Positions 32,687 to 42,688 are shown, numbered from the stretch's first letter. The stretch is DNA of 64,000 nucleotides from Alistipes sp. (GCA_022767745.1 JALENN010000005.1:62001-126000), one strand, 5' to 3'. Program-made: numbers and translations. Notes: generated by a model from the letters alone, not told the origin.

Positions 32687-34678
32687 ATGATCGACCGCGC
32701 CACCGTGGACCGCATATACGCCGCCGCCGATATAGTTGATATCATCGGCGACTATGTCACGCTCAAGAAGAAGGGCGTGAACTATCAGGCGTGCTGTCCG
32801 TTCCATCAGGAGAAGACGCCGTCGTTCGTGGTGTCGCCGTCGAAGGGCGTGTTCAAGTGTTTCGGCTGCGGCAAGGGCGGCAATGCCGTCACCTTCATCA
32901 TGGAGCACGAGGGCATCTCCTATCCCGAGGCGCTGCGCATGGTGGCCAAGCGCTACGGCATCGAGGTCGAGGAGCGCGCCATGACCGAGGAGGACGTGCG
33001 CCGCAACAACGACCGCGAGAGCATGTTCGCCCTTAACGGGTGGGCGGCCGACTACTTCGCCAAGTACCTCACGGGCACGACCGAGGGGCGCAGCGTGGGC
33101 CTGAGCTACTTTTCGCAGAAGCGAGGTTTCACTGACGAGACGATACGCAAGTTCGGCCTCGGATTCTGCTCGGCCAAGGGCGACGACCTGTCGCGTGCGG
33201 CCGTGGCGGCGGGGTACAAGGAGGAGTTCCTGCTCTCGACGGGCCTTGCGCTCAAGCGCGAGAGCGATGGCCGCATCTACGACCGTTTCCGCGACCGCGT
33301 GATATTCCCCGTGCACAACATCTCGGGCCGCATCGTGGCATTCGGAGGCCGTACGCTGCGCACCGACAAGTCGGTGGCCAAGTACCAGAATTCGCCCGAG
33401 AGCGAGATATACAGCAAGAAGCGCGAGCTCTACGGACTCTACTTTGCCAAGAAGGCGATCCAGCAGCAGGACTACGCCATAATGGTCGAGGGCTACACCG
33501 ACGTGATATCGATGCACCAGGCGGGCGTGGAGAATGTGGTGGCCTCGTCGGGCACGTCGCTCACGACCGAGCAGATACAGCTTCTGCACCGCTTTACGCG
33601 CAACATAACGGTTATCTACGACGGCGACTCAGCCGGCATACACGCCTCGCTGCGCGGCATCGACATGATCCTCAAGGAGGGCATGAACGTGCGCGTGGTG
33701 CTGCTGCCGCCCGAACACGACCCCGACTCCTTCGCCCGCGCCCATACGGCCGACGAGGTGCATGCCTACATCCGCGAGCACGAGGAGGACTTCCTCTCGT
33801 TCAAGGCGCGGCTGATGCTGCGCGAGGCGGGTACGGACCCCATCAAGCGGTCGGAGGTGATAGGCGACATGGTGCGGTCGATCGTGCAGATTCCCGACTC
33901 GATCCAGCGTTCGGTCTACATCAAGGAGTGCGCCCGCACGATGGATGTCGACGAAGGGGTGCTCATAGCCGAGGTCGCGCGCAAGCGCGCCATGCAGTCG
34001 GGCGACAGCGAGGCGGCGGAGTTCGTGCGGCGGCATCAGCGCCAGTTGCGCGAGGAGCAGCGTGCCGGGGAGGCGGCCGCGTCATCGGAGCCCGACATTA
34101 CGAAGGGCATCACGGCGGGCAGCAGCGAGGAGGCTCTGGAGCGCGAGCTGGTGAAGTATCTGCTCAAGTCGGGCCACAAGTGCTTCGAGGTGATGGAGGG
34201 GCGCAACGTCGTGGAGATAAACATCGCCGAGGAGATACTGCAGAGCCTCGAGGCCGACAACATAACCTTCTCGAACCCCGTTTACCAGAGTATCCTTGAG
34301 GCCTACCGCGAGCGGTGGCGCGAGCTGGGTACGGGTGTCGAGGTGCCGGCGCAGGTCTTTGTGAACCATCCCGACCCCGAGGTGTGCAACGCCGCGGTCG
34401 ACATCCTCACGGCGGACGACAACTATGTGCCGAGCGAGATATGGCGGCGCAAGGACGTGCACGTCGAGAGCGAGACCGAGATCTTGTCGGTGGGTGTCCC
34501 CAAGGCCATCATGCTCTACCGCTCGAAGGTGGTCGAGCGCATGATAAACGCCGTGCGCGAGCGGCTCAAGGACGAGAACATAGGCGACGCCGAGCTGTCG
34601 GAGTGCATGATGCAGCTCACGAAGCTCAACCAGGTGAAGCTTGCCATCTCGAAGCAGAGCCAGCGGCTGATACTGTGA
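32687..34678 (+). CDS. dnaG: DNA primase
   Basis: The 663-residue replicative primase has the CHC2 zinc finger (CCPFHQEKTPSF, then FKCFGCGKGG), the RNA-polymerase basic motif region (YQNSPESEIYSKK), Toprim Glu in MVEGYTD and DxD-type IYDGDSAG, and a long C-terminal DnaB-interaction domain. The ATG at 32687 yields the family N-terminus (MIDRATVDRIYAAADIVDIIG-like); the frame itself opens upstream at a TTG. It starts a run of six plus-strand genes to 38150. Confidence 0.97.
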   Translation: MIDRATVDRIYAAADIVDIIGDYVTLKKKGVNYQACCPFHQEKTPSFVVSPSKGVFKCFGCGKGGNAVTFIMEHEGISYPEALRMVAKRYGIEVEERAMTEEDVRRNNDRESMFALNGWAADYFAKYLTGTTEGRSVGLSYFSQKRGFTDETIRKFGLGFCSAKGDDLSRAAVAAGYKEEFLLSTGLALKRESDGRIYDRFRDRVIFPVHNISGRIVAFGGRTLRTDKSVAKYQNSPESEIYSKKRELYGLYFAKKAIQQQDYAIMVEGYTDVISMHQAGVENVVASSGTSLTTEQIQLLHRFTRNITVIYDGDSAGIHASLRGIDMILKEGMNVRVVLLPPEHDPDSFARAHTADEVHAYIREHEEDFLSFKARLMLREAGTDPIKRSEVIGDMVRSIVQIPDSIQRSVYIKECARTMDVDEGVLIAEVARKRAMQSGDSEAAEFVRRHQRQLREEQRAGEAAASSEPDITKGITAGSSEEALERELVKYLLKSGHKCFEVMEGRNVVEINIAEEILQSLEADNITFSNPVYQSILEAYRERWRELGTGVEVPAQVFVNHPDPEVCNAAVDILTADDNYVPSEIWRRKDVHVESETEILSVGVPKAIMLYRSKVVERMINAVRERLKDENIGDAELSECMMQLTKLNQVKLAISKQSQRLIL

Positions 34679-34727
34679 TGCAGCGCGGGGCCGATGTGTG
34701 ATTTTTGAATGACGGAGATTATATAAG

Positions 34728-35189
34728 ATGACGGACTATAAGAACATAAACATACGCAACAAGCGTGCGACGTTCGACTACGAGATCCTCGAGGAGTACG
34801 TTGCGGGCGTGGTGCTGGTGGGCACCGAGATCAAGTCGATACGCCTGGGCAAGGCGTCGCTCACCGACAGCTACTGCTATTTCGACAAGGGCGAGCTGTG
34901 GCTGCGCGGCATGAACGTGGCCGAGTACGGCTGGGGCACGTGCAACAACCATACGCCGCGGCGCGACCGCAAGCTGCTGCTGCAGCGCAAGGAGCTGAAC
35001 AAGCTGCAGCGGTCGCTGCAGGACCGCGGCCTGACGGTGGTGGGCCTGCGCCTCTTCCTGACGGAGAGGGGGCTGGCGAAGGTGGTCGTGGGACTTGCGC
35101 GCGGACGCAAGTCGTACGACAAGCGCGAGTACCTGAAGGAGAACGATGCCAAGCGCGAGATGGACAAGGCGATGAAACGTTACAAGTGA
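34728..35189 (+). CDS. smpB: SsrA (tmRNA)-binding protein
   Basis: The 153-residue protein delivers tmRNA to stalled ribosomes. It has the typical [15 protein letters not shown] start, the [11 protein letters not shown] core, the [19 protein letters not shown] segment, and a basic C-terminal tail ([20 protein letters not shown]) that enters the mRNA channel. It begins 49 nt after dnaG and overlaps the next ATG by one base. Confidence 0.98.
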   Translation: MTDYKNINIRNKRATFDYEILEEYVAGVVLVGTEIKSIRLGKASLTDSYCYFDKGELWLRGMNVAEYGWGTCNNHTPRRDRKLLLQRKELNKLQRSLQDRGLTVVGLRLFLTERGLAKVVVGLARGRKSYDKREYLKENDAKREMDKAMKRYK

Positions 35190-36091
35190 TGGGGCGCGGC
35201 ATGATGTACGGAATTTTGAGACGCGTGGCCGTGGCGCTGTGTGCGGCCGTTGTGGCGCTTGCGACGGGATGCTCGTCGTCGGAGAAGGAGACCTTCACGC
35301 TGTGGCAGCTGCCGTCGGTGGCCGACGACCACGGCAACTCATATGTCATACGAACGCCCCACGGGCGTGTGATAGCCATCGACGGCGGCAAGGGTGCCGA
35401 GACCGATTACCTGCGCGGCTTTCTGGCGGCGCTGGGCAACGAGGTCGACGTGTGGATCGTAACGCACCCGCACTACGACCATGTCGAGGCGCTGACCAAT
35501 CTGCTGCGCGACCCCAAGGGGCTGCGCGTGCACGAGGTGCGCGAGTCGCGCTTCACGGAGGAGATGATCGCCGCCGAGCCCGAATACCGCCCCTGGGCCG
35601 AGGAGTACTATGCGGCGGTGGATGCCGCCGAGGGTGTCGAGGTGAAGAACTGCAGCGCGGGCGACCGCTTTACGGTCGACGGCGTGCATTTCAAGATACT
35701 GTCGGAGATAAATCCCGAGATAGGCGAGAACGTCTACAACAACTCGAGCATGGCATTCCGCGTGTGGGACGATGCCAAGTCGGTGGTCTTCCTCGGCGAC
35801 ATGGGTATCGAGGGCGGCGACAAGCTGCTCGACTCGCCCATGCGCGAGGATCTGGACTGCGACTACCTGCAGGTGTCGCACCACGGCCAGCGCGGCTGCA
35901 GCGAGCGTTTCTACCGCACGGTCAACTTCCGCGCCTGCCTGTGGCCCACGCCCACGTGGCTCTACAACAACGATCTGGGCGGGGGTGAGAATACGGCGCA
36001 CTTCACCACCTTCGAGACACGCCGCTGGATGGAGGAGAAGGGTGTCGAGGAACACCATGTGGCGTGCGACGGCCTCTGCCGCATAGAGTAG
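35189..36091 (+). CDS. Metallo-beta-lactamase-fold lipoprotein
   Basis: The ATG at 35189 overlaps the smpB stop (TGATG); ATGs at 35201 and 35204 are equally possible and give a more usual signal, MMYGILRRVAVALCAAVVALATGC, ending in a lipidated Cys. The hydrolase fold shows the zinc motif THPHYDHVE (HxHxDH), VFLGDMG, and SHHGQRG. Such ComEC-like MBL proteins cleave phosphodiesters, but the substrate here is unknown. The protein should sit at the membrane surface on the periplasmic side. Confidence 0.9.
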   Translation: MGRGMMYGILRRVAVALCAAVVALATGCSSSEKETFTLWQLPSVADDHGNSYVIRTPHGRVIAIDGGKGAETDYLRGFLAALGNEVDVWIVTHPHYDHVEALTNLLRDPKGLRVHEVRESRFTEEMIAAEPEYRPWAEEYYAAVDAAEGVEVKNCSAGDRFTVDGVHFKILSEINPEIGENVYNNSSMAFRVWDDAKSVVFLGDMGIEGGDKLLDSPMREDLDCDYLQVSHHGQRGCSERFYRTVNFRACLWPTPTWLYNNDLGGGENTAHFTTFETRRWMEEKGVEEHHVACDGLCRIE

Positions 36092-36123
36092 GCGGGGCGG
36101 ATAACAGCTTAAAGGAGAAGAAA

Positions 36124-36933
36124 ATGGAGAAACTCATTGCGAGAGAGGAGATAAGGGACAGGATAAAGGCCGTCTTCTTCGACATTGACGGCACGCTGGT
36201 AAGTTTCGAGACGCATGCGGTGCCCGATTCGGCGCGCCGTGCCATCGAGCGGCTGCGCCAGCGCGGAATCAAGGTCTTCATCTCGACGGGGCGCCTGCTG
36301 CGCCACACCGAGGTGGTGAGCGATGTCGAGGTCGACGGCTACGTTACCGTCAACGGCAGCTACTGCGTCACGCGCGGGGGCGAGACCATATTCGAGCGTT
36401 CGTTCCCGCACGATACGGTCGAGCGTATCTTCGGCCTGTGCGACGAGATGAGCTTCCAGGCGGCGTTCATGACACACGAGGACATATATGTCGACCGTCT
36501 GTCGGAGCGCGTGCTCACCATCGCCGAGATGATACACATCATGCCGCAGGTGGCCGACCTGCGCCGTGTGGCGTCGGAGCAGCCCGTGTTGCAGGTATGC
36601 CCCTATATCGACGAGCAGACCGAGCGGCTCGTCATGCCCCACCTTCCGGAGTGTGTCGGCAGCCGCTGGATACCTACCTTCATGGATCTCAACATGCGGG
36701 GGACCGACAAGTCGGTCGGGGCGCGCAAGGTGATGGAGTACTACGGCCTTTCGATGTCGGAGGCGATGGCCTTCGGCGACGGCGGCAACGACCTGCCCAT
36801 CGTGCGCGATGCCGCTGTGGGCGTCGCCATGGGCAATGCGTGCGATACGCTGAAGGCTGCGGCGGACTACATCTCCTCGTCGGTGGACGAGGACGGCGTA
36901 AGCCGCGCGCTGGAACATTTCGGACTGATATGA
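36124..36933 (+). CDS. HAD-superfamily Cof-type hydrolase
   Basis: The 269-residue sugar-phosphatase-like protein shows HAD motif I FFDIDGTL (Asp nucleophile), motif II STGR, motif III Lys in DKSVGARKV and motif IV FGDGGNDLPI. The large C2 cap between motifs II and III marks the Cof/YidA subfamily. Substrates are probably sugar phosphates or flavin phosphates. It starts 32 nt after the MBL gene. Confidence 0.95.
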   Translation: MEKLIAREEIRDRIKAVFFDIDGTLVSFETHAVPDSARRAIERLRQRGIKVFISTGRLLRHTEVVSDVEVDGYVTVNGSYCVTRGGETIFERSFPHDTVERIFGLCDEMSFQAAFMTHEDIYVDRLSERVLTIAEMIHIMPQVADLRRVASEQPVLQVCPYIDEQTERLVMPHLPECVGSRWIPTFMDLNMRGTDKSVGARKVMEYYGLSMSEAMAFGDGGNDLPIVRDAAVGVAMGNACDTLKAAADYISSSVDEDGVSRALEHFGLI

Positions 36934-36964
36934 TAGAGTGAAAACAAAAAAAACTGTATACGAT

Positions 36965-37669
36965 ATGTCATTGATATTGTGCATAGAGACGGGTACCGAC
37001 ATATGTTCGGTCGGTTTGGCCCGCAACGGCGAGCTGGTGTCGCTGCGCGAGAGCGACGAGGGGCGTGACCACGCCCGCAAGGTGGCGGTGTTCGTTGACG
37101 AACTGCTGCGCGAGACCGGCGTCGCTCCCGACGAGCTGGATGCCGTGGCCGTGGGCATGGGCCCCGGTTCATATACGGGTCTGCGTATCGGGGTGTCGTT
37201 CGCCAAGGGCATGTGCTACGCCCTGGGTATTCCTCTGGTGGCGGTGGGTTCGCTCGACGCGCTGGCCGAGGTTGCGGTTGAGGACCACGAGGCGGGCATC
37301 ATCGACGTAGAGAACTGGGCGCAGGCGCGCCTCTGCCCCATGGTCGACGCACGCCGCATGGAGGTGTATACGCGTCTGTACGACAGCGGGGGACACCCGC
37401 TGACGGAGGTGGCGGCCGAGGTGGTTACCGCCGACAGCTTTGCCGAGTGGCGCGGTACGGCGCCGCTGGTGATCTTCGGCAACGGTGCTGCCAAGTGCCG
37501 CGAGGTGCTGCCCGACGCCGAGTATATCAACGTGGTGCCGTCGGCGCGCGGTCTGGCGCGTCTGGCGCAGCAGCGCCTGACGGAGGGCAAGACCGAGGAC
37601 ATAGCCTACTTCGAGCCCTTCTACCTGAAGGATTTCATCGTCATACCGTCGAAGAAGAAACTTCTGTAG
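36965..37669 (+). CDS. tsaB: tRNA threonylcarbamoyladenosine biosynthesis protein TsaB
   Basis: The 234-residue protein partners TsaD in t6A synthesis on ANN-decoding tRNAs. The ASKHA fold is marked by the N-terminal LCIETGTDICSVGLA, the GMGPGSYTGLRIGVSFAKG motif diagnostic of TsaB, and the MVDARRMEVY segment. The ATG at 36965 lies 31 nt after the HAD gene. Confidence 0.96.
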   Translation: MSLILCIETGTDICSVGLARNGELVSLRESDEGRDHARKVAVFVDELLRETGVAPDELDAVAVGMGPGSYTGLRIGVSFAKGMCYALGIPLVAVGSLDALAEVAVEDHEAGIIDVENWAQARLCPMVDARRMEVYTRLYDSGGHPLTEVAAEVVTADSFAEWRGTAPLVIFGNGAAKCREVLPDAEYINVVPSARGLARLAQQRLTEGKTEDIAYFEPFYLKDFIVIPSKKKLL

Positions 37670-37673
37670 CGTG

Positions 37674-38150
37674 ATGGAGTACTGTAACGAGGAGGTGCGG
37701 CGGCAGGACCGTCTGCTCGACGAGGCGCGTGCGCGCGAGCTGCTGTGCGGCGGCGAGTACGGCTTCCTTGCCATGGCTTCGGCCGAGGGCGGCTACGGCA
37801 TCCCGGTGAACTATGTTGCCGATGGTGACACGATATATATACATTGCGCCCCCGAGGGCCGCAAGCTGCGTGTTATCGAGGGGGAGCCGCGTGTAAGTTT
37901 CTGCGTGGTGGGGGCGACGCGCCCCGTGCCCGAGAAGTTCACCACGGCATACGAGTCGGTCGTGGTGTCGGGACGTGCGCGGGTTGTGGCGTCGGACGGC
38001 GAACGCCGCCATGCACTGGAACTTCTGGTGGAAAAATATTCGCCCGAACACGCCGCCGTGGGGGCGAAGTATATCGACAAGTCGTTTCACCGTACGGCGG
38101 TCATCGCCATCGATGCCGAACGGTTTTCGGGAAAGACAAAACGGGTGTAG
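37674..38150 (+). CDS. Pyridoxamine 5'-phosphate oxidase-like flavoprotein (NimA-type)
   Basis: The 158-residue protein matches the small flavin-binding split-barrel family that includes NimA nitroimidazole-resistance proteins: CGGEYGFLAMASAEGGYGIPVNYV at the N-terminus (segment given in part) and later EKFTTAYESVVVSGRARVV. Binding of FMN or haem is expected; actual nitroimidazole reduction cannot be deduced. The ATG at 37674 follows the tsaB stop by 4 nt; the frame also opens at a GTG at 37671. Confidence 0.87.
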   Translation: MEYCNEEVRRQDRLLDEARARELLCGGEYGFLAMASAEGGYGIPVNYVADGDTIYIHCAPEGRKLRVIEGEPRVSFCVVGATRPVPEKFTTAYESVVVSGRARVVASDGERRHALELLVEKYSPEHAAVGAKYIDKSFHRTAVIAIDAERFSGKTKRV

Positions 38151-38163
38151 GCCGGACCTGCGG

Positions 38164-38721
38164 TCAGCGTATCGAATAACTCCTCAGCTCGCGGGCGAGG
38201 AGTTTTTCTTTTCCCCCGGTGAGCCGGTCGACAAGGGCGTGGAAGCGGGGCGAATGGTCGTGATGCACCGTGTGGCACAACTCGTGTATCATGACGTAGT
38301 CGCGCAGATGCTCGGGCAGGGTCATAAGGTAGAGGCTGAGCGATATGTCGTTGCGCCACGAGCACGAGCCCCACTTCGAGCTGGCGGCACGTATGGTGAC
38401 CTTGCCGTAGCGCAGCCCGAAGTGTCGGGCGAGCATGTCGAGCCGCGGCGGCAACGTGGCCTTGGCCTCGGCGCGCAGGCGTTCGATCTGTTCCCCGGTG
38501 AGCGTGGGGGCCTTGGGCCGTGCGGCCATGCGGCGGCGCGATGCTTCGACCCATGCGGCCTTGGCTTCGAGGAAGGCTATGGCCCGTGCCTCCGATATGT
38601 ATGATGGGAACGACAGCCGCACCTGCCCCGACGGCTTTACGGTGAGCGATATGCGCCGTGCGCGTGCCGAGCACGAGAGTGTTATGTCGCCCAGCGTGGG
38701 GTGGTGCAGAGTGGTTGTCAT
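38164..38721 (-). CDS. YgjP/SprT-like zinc metallopeptidase domain protein
   Basis: The 185-residue protein belongs to the DUF45/YgjP family. The zinc motif is HELCHTVHHDHSPRF (HExxH with a third ligand downstream), preceded by the typical SSKWGSCSWRNDISL. No signal peptide; cytoplasmic. Its ATG at 38721 lies 2 nt after the DUF4153 stop, so both are co-transcribed. Confidence 0.9.
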   Translation of the reverse strand: MTTTLHHPTLGDITLSCSARARRISLTVKPSGQVRLSFPSYISEARAIAFLEAKAAWVEASRRRMAARPKAPTLTGEQIERLRAEAKATLPPRLDMLARHFGLRYGKVTIRAASSKWGSCSWRNDISLSLYLMTLPEHLRDYVMIHELCHTVHHDHSPRFHALVDRLTGGKEKLLARELRSYSIR

Positions 38722-38723
38722 GC

Positions 38724-40475
38724 CTACTTGCGGATTATCATGTCGACCTCGGCTGTTTCCAGTGTGGCGTTGCCCTGGCGGTCGAGTTCGATGCCCATGT
38801 ACTCGAATACCACCGTCATGGTGTCGGTGGTGAAGACGAGCATCTCGGCGGCGCGGCGGTCCATCTCCTCCTGCGAGGGCAGGTCGGAGCGCGTGCAGCC
38901 TATCTTGGCCAGCTGCGTGTCGAGCAGTGTGTCGGCGGGGATGCGGATGTCGCCGTATTCGATAAAGCATCGGCCGAGGCTGTCTGCGATTACGCTGGTT
39001 ACCTCCCCGAGCGAGAGTTTGCTGTATGACGTTATGTCGAGGTCGATACGGTTGCGGCAGGCGTCGAGGTAGAGTGTGTAGCCGAGGCGTCCAACAGAAT
39101 AGTCCTCATCGTCGGGCTCGCTGTACGACGATGCGTAGATAGACGTTTGTGCGGAGAGCGACTGCAGGTATTCGTCGCTTGATTCCAGCCCGTAGCGCTC
39201 CTGCAGCAGCTGCGCGTCGTGGCGGCCGATGTAGTCGAGCGACTGGTAGAGCCTGCGGTGGAGTTTGCGGGCGACGGTATCGGCATTTGTCGGGGTGCCG
39301 AGCGTCAGGCGGCCGTCGGCGTGGGCGATGTCCAACTCCTGTGCTGCGGCGTCGGCACGGCGCATCTGCGAGCGCAGCGCCACCCGTTCGGCCGAGACGG
39401 GCGGTATGTATGCCGTGGCGGCGAAGAGCACGAAGGCAGTGATGGAGACGGTGAGGTAGCGTCCCGTGCGGCGCGAGAGGAAGAGCGCCAGGCAGAGGGT
39501 CATCACCGCGCCGCACAGCACCAGGTAGAAGCGCGACTCGGTCACTCCATACTCGCCTATGCGGCGTGCCGTGCCGATCCAGAAGAGCGCGAGCAGCGGC
39601 AGCGCGATGAGGCTGAAGCGGTCGAAGAACCAGTCGTAGCGGCGGCGCGAGACATATTGCTGCAGGGCCTTTACCGCAACGGCCGCGATGGAGAATGCGA
39701 ATACCATGCCGGCGACCATGCCCTTGGGCAGCGTCCATGTGACGAGTATCTTGGCCGCATAGAGATAGAGTATGGCGGTGTAGATTATAAGAGCCGGGGT
39801 GACGATGGCGTTGAGGAGCGTCGTGCCCGTGGCCGAGAGGCTCTGCACCTGGTCGCGGCGCTCCTGCAGGGCGAAGAATATCATCGGCGCCAGCAGGATG
39901 TAGGCGAAGGCGGCAACGGACGAGATGAAGGAAGTCGAGTAGGGCATAATGTCGAATATCCCCGTTACCGACATGTAGATGAGGTAGAACATCAGCAGCG
40001 CCACCGATGCGAACAGCAGGGCGACGGCGGCCGCGAGGGCCATGTGTGCCGCCTCGGCGACATATTGCGTGTTGTCGCGCCGCATGCGGAACGAGAGCAG
40101 CAACAGCGGCAGTAGGGCCACGACTGTGACGCCGTACGACGTGTGGTCGGCCCACTCCGCAAGGTCGGGGATCAGGGCCGTGGCAATGTATGGTATCCAC
40201 CACAGGCTGTATATCGTCCGCAGCATGCGGCCGTGCAGCAGCGTGTTGAGGCAGTATGCCGTGACGATGAATATGGGAGCCGTGATGCAGGGGGCAAAGA
40301 AAGCCGGCAGATCATTGGGCGAATCGCTGTATATTCCGACAACGGTTGCCGCATAGGCGTGAAGTGCGATGAGCATCTCGACGGGGTGGGCCGCAAGGGC
40401 CGTGCGCAGATGCTGCAGTGATTCGACGACGGCACGCTGCAGTCGTCGGGCGACGGTTGCATTCGATTTTTCCAT
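38724..40475 (-). CDS. DUF4153 multi-pass membrane protein
   Basis: The 583-residue protein has about ten membrane segments in its first 370 residues, followed by a soluble domain of about 200 residues rich in Asp, Arg and Tyr. This is the layout of DUF4153 proteins of Bacteroidetes, whose function is unknown. Composition and codon use match the chromosome. It is first in a two-gene operon with the YgjP peptidase. Confidence 0.85.
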   Translation of the reverse strand: MEKSNATVARRLQRAVVESLQHLRTALAAHPVEMLIALHAYAATVVGIYSDSPNDLPAFFAPCITAPIFIVTAYCLNTLLHGRMLRTIYSLWWIPYIATALIPDLAEWADHTSYGVTVVALLPLLLLSFRMRRDNTQYVAEAAHMALAAAVALLFASVALLMFYLIYMSVTGIFDIMPYSTSFISSVAAFAYILLAPMIFFALQERRDQVQSLSATGTTLLNAIVTPALIIYTAILYLYAAKILVTWTLPKGMVAGMVFAFSIAAVAVKALQQYVSRRRYDWFFDRFSLIALPLLALFWIGTARRIGEYGVTESRFYLVLCGAVMTLCLALFLSRRTGRYLTVSITAFVLFAATAYIPPVSAERVALRSQMRRADAAAQELDIAHADGRLTLGTPTNADTVARKLHRRLYQSLDYIGRHDAQLLQERYGLESSDEYLQSLSAQTSIYASSYSEPDDEDYSVGRLGYTLYLDACRNRIDLDITSYSKLSLGEVTSVIADSLGRCFIEYGDIRIPADTLLDTQLAKIGCTRSDLPSQEEMDRRAAEMLVFTTDTMTVVFEYMGIELDRQGNATLETAEVDMIIRK

Positions 40476-40567
40476 CCTTGTTCTGTTTTCAGGTTGTCTT
40501 TATACGGTGCGGCACGCCGTGCGCGTGGCGGCAGGGCGTGTCGGCGGTGGGCTGCAGTGGCGCGGCG

Positions 40568-41299
40568 TCAGTCGCCTATGCGCTGGCGCACGGCCTCGAA
40601 GAGCATGACGGCCGCGGCGGCCGAGACGTTGAGCGACTCGACGGCGCCGATCAGAGGTATGGCCAGCTGCTCGTCGCAGAGCTTGAGCACCTCCTTCGAG
40701 ATGCCTTTCTCCTCCGATCCCATGACGATGGCCGTCGGGCGCGAGAAGTCGGCGTCGTAGATCAGTTCGCGGCTCTTCTCCGTTGCGGCCACGACCTGTA
40801 TGCCCTCGGCCTGCAGGGCCTTCACGGCGTTGCGTATCGACCCCACGCGGCATACGGGAATGCGGGCCAGCGCTCCGGCCGAGGCCTTCATCGCCTCGGC
40901 GTTGACCGGGGCGGCGTTCTTGAGCGGGGCGATGAGTCCGTGGGCGCCGGCACACTCGGCCGAGCGGGCTATGGCGCCGAAGTTGCGCACGTCGGTGACG
41001 CCGTCGAAGATGACGATGAGCGGCGTCTCGTCCTCGGGGACACGCTCCATGATATCCTCCATGCTGACATACTCGATGGGCGAGATCTGAGCCACGACAC
41101 CCTGATGGTTGCCCTTGACCAGGCGGTTGAGTTTCTCGACGGGGACCTCCTGCATGCGCACGCGGTGGCGCAGCGCCAGGTCGCGCAGTTCGGCGAGGAG
41201 CTGTCCTTCGCCCCCTTTGCGTATGTAGAGACGCTCGATCTGGCGTCCCGACTCTATCGCCTCGGCCACGGGACGTATGCCGAATACCATGTTTTCCAT
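40568..41299 (-). CDS. rlmB: 23S rRNA (guanosine-2'-O)-methyltransferase RlmB (TrmH family)
   Basis: The 243-residue SPOUT enzyme methylates G2251 in the P loop of 23S rRNA if the assignment is right. The N-terminal substrate-binding domain (GIRPVAEAIESG, HQGVVAQ) and the knot motifs DGVTDVRNFGAIARSAECAG, VMGSEEKGIS and IPLIGAVESLNVSAAAAVMLFE (given in parts) are complete. The N-terminal domain distinguishes it from TrmL. Confidence 0.94.
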   Translation of the reverse strand: MENMVFGIRPVAEAIESGRQIERLYIRKGGEGQLLAELRDLALRHRVRMQEVPVEKLNRLVKGNHQGVVAQISPIEYVSMEDIMERVPEDETPLIVIFDGVTDVRNFGAIARSAECAGAHGLIAPLKNAAPVNAEAMKASAGALARIPVCRVGSIRNAVKALQAEGIQVVAATEKSRELIYDADFSRPTAIVMGSEEKGISKEVLKLCDEQLAIPLIGAVESLNVSAAAAVMLFEAVRQRIGD

Positions 41300-41320
41300 A
41301 TTCTTTGGGTGTTGCGGTTG

Positions 41321-42454
41321 TTATTCGTTGTTCTGTTTCTCGGCGCACATCTCGATGAAGCGTGCGACGATGGGTTTGGCGCGGTGGTCACGGCCGAAAG
41401 GCAGGGCATAGTCCGTGCGTCCGCGCACGGGGAAGTTGTTGAGCCAAGAGTCGCCGTCGCTCACGCCCCAGAACGTCACGCGCGTGATGTCGTCGCTGTG
41501 GCGCAGCATTATGCTCAGCGCCTGCTCCATGCGCTTGTGCCACGCCTCGTAGGCCTCGGCCGGGAGCGAGTCGGCGTAGGGGTTCAGCGCCTGCGACGCC
41601 TCGGCATTGCCGGCGGCGATGTCGGCACCCACATAGGCCGTGGGCAGGGCACTCATGTCGAACTCCGTCACCATGACCTTCACGCCTGCCGCGGCGAAGG
41701 CCTCGATGCTCTTCTCGTACTCGGCAAAGTCGGGGTGGCTCATGCCCATGTGGCTCTGCATGCCCACGGCGTCGATGCGCAGGCCGCGCTCGCGCAGCTC
41801 GCCGATGAGTTTCACGACGGCGTTGCGCTTGCCCTCGAACCACATGTTGTAGTCGTTATAGTAGAGTTCGGCGTCGGGGTCGGCCTCGTGGGCATACTGG
41901 AACGCCAGCGGGATGAACTCCTCGCCCAGTATCTCGTAGAAGGGCGAGCGGCGGTAGCTGCCGTCCTCCATGATGGCCTCGTTGACCACGTCCCAGCCCT
42001 TGATGCGGCCCTTGTAGCGGCCTACGACAGCCGTTATGTGCTCCTTCATTATGGCCTTGAGCTCGTCGGCCGAGCGGAGCGAGCCGTCGTCGTTGTAGAC
42101 GAACCAGCGGGGCAGCTGCGAGTGCCAGATGAGGGTGTGGCCCGTGACCGTAAGGCCGTTCTCCTGTCCGAATTCCACCAGGCGGTCGGCCGAGTCGAAC
42201 GAGTAGCGGTCGCGCTCGGGGTGTATGGCCTCGCTCTTCATGCAGTTCTCGGCGACGATGGCGTTGAAGTTCTCACGTACGACGCGTACGCCTGCCGTGT
42301 CGCGCCCCCATATCTGGCCCTCGTTCAGGGCGGTGCCTATGAGGAATCGGTCGCGCGCGGCCTCCTTCATCGTGGTGGCGGGGCGCTGCTGTGCACATGC
42401 CGTCACGAGGGTGGCGGCGGCTATGGCAATCGAAAGTGGAATGCGGCTCTTCAT
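41321..42454 (-). CDS. GH10 endo-1,4-beta-xylanase lipoprotein
   Basis: The 377-residue enzyme carries a lipoprotein signal (MKSRIPLSIAIAAATLVTAC, Cys20). The acid/base Glu159 lies in WDVVNEA and the nucleophile Glu264 in VTEFDMS, both in GH10 context, with GHTLIWHSQLP before and WGVSDGDSWL after. It should cut internal beta-1,4-xylosidic bonds of xylan at the cell surface or periplasm. No SusC/SusD pair is close. The start was placed at the lipobox signal; the frame is open upstream. A TACATTTG box lies upstream on this strand. Confidence 0.95.
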   Translation of the reverse strand: MKSRIPLSIAIAAATLVTACAQQRPATTMKEAARDRFLIGTALNEGQIWGRDTAGVRVVRENFNAIVAENCMKSEAIHPERDRYSFDSADRLVEFGQENGLTVTGHTLIWHSQLPRWFVYNDDGSLRSADELKAIMKEHITAVVGRYKGRIKGWDVVNEAIMEDGSYRRSPFYEILGEEFIPLAFQYAHEADPDAELYYNDYNMWFEGKRNAVVKLIGELRERGLRIDAVGMQSHMGMSHPDFAEYEKSIEAFAAAGVKVMVTEFDMSALPTAYVGADIAAGNAEASQALNPYADSLPAEAYEAWHKRMEQALSIMLRHSDDITRVTFWGVSDGDSWLNNFPVRGRTDYALPFGRDHRAKPIVARFIEMCAEKQNNE

Positions 42455-42483
42455 GATGTGGACATATTGTATGTTACCGGAGA

Positions 42484-42629
42484 CAAATGTACGTCTTTTT
42501 TCGGTGATTTGAAACATCGCGCGGGCGGTTGTGGCGCGCATTACGCTATGCCGTCGTCGTGTTGCGGGCGGGCCGAGGCGAAATGTCGGGCGGGGTGCTT
42601 TCCCGAATGGAAAAAAATTTGTATGTTTG
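42484..42629. promoter_or_regulatory. Divergent promoters of the xylanase and GxGYxYP genes
   Basis: CAAATGTA (42484-42491) reads TACATTTG towards the xylanase gene; TATGTTTG (42622-42629) points to the gene at 42689. Confidence 0.5.
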
Positions 42630-42688
42630 TAGTTGGGGCGGCGGGTCCGCTCCGTACCGGAATAGAACCTTTACTGACCCTTAATACG

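Noticed and set aside
40418..42600. Very long plus-strand frame running over rlmB and the xylanase gene into the GxGYxYP gene
   Set aside because: It is the shadow of GC-rich genes on the other strand; only the part from 42689 has a lipoprotein signal and family motifs.
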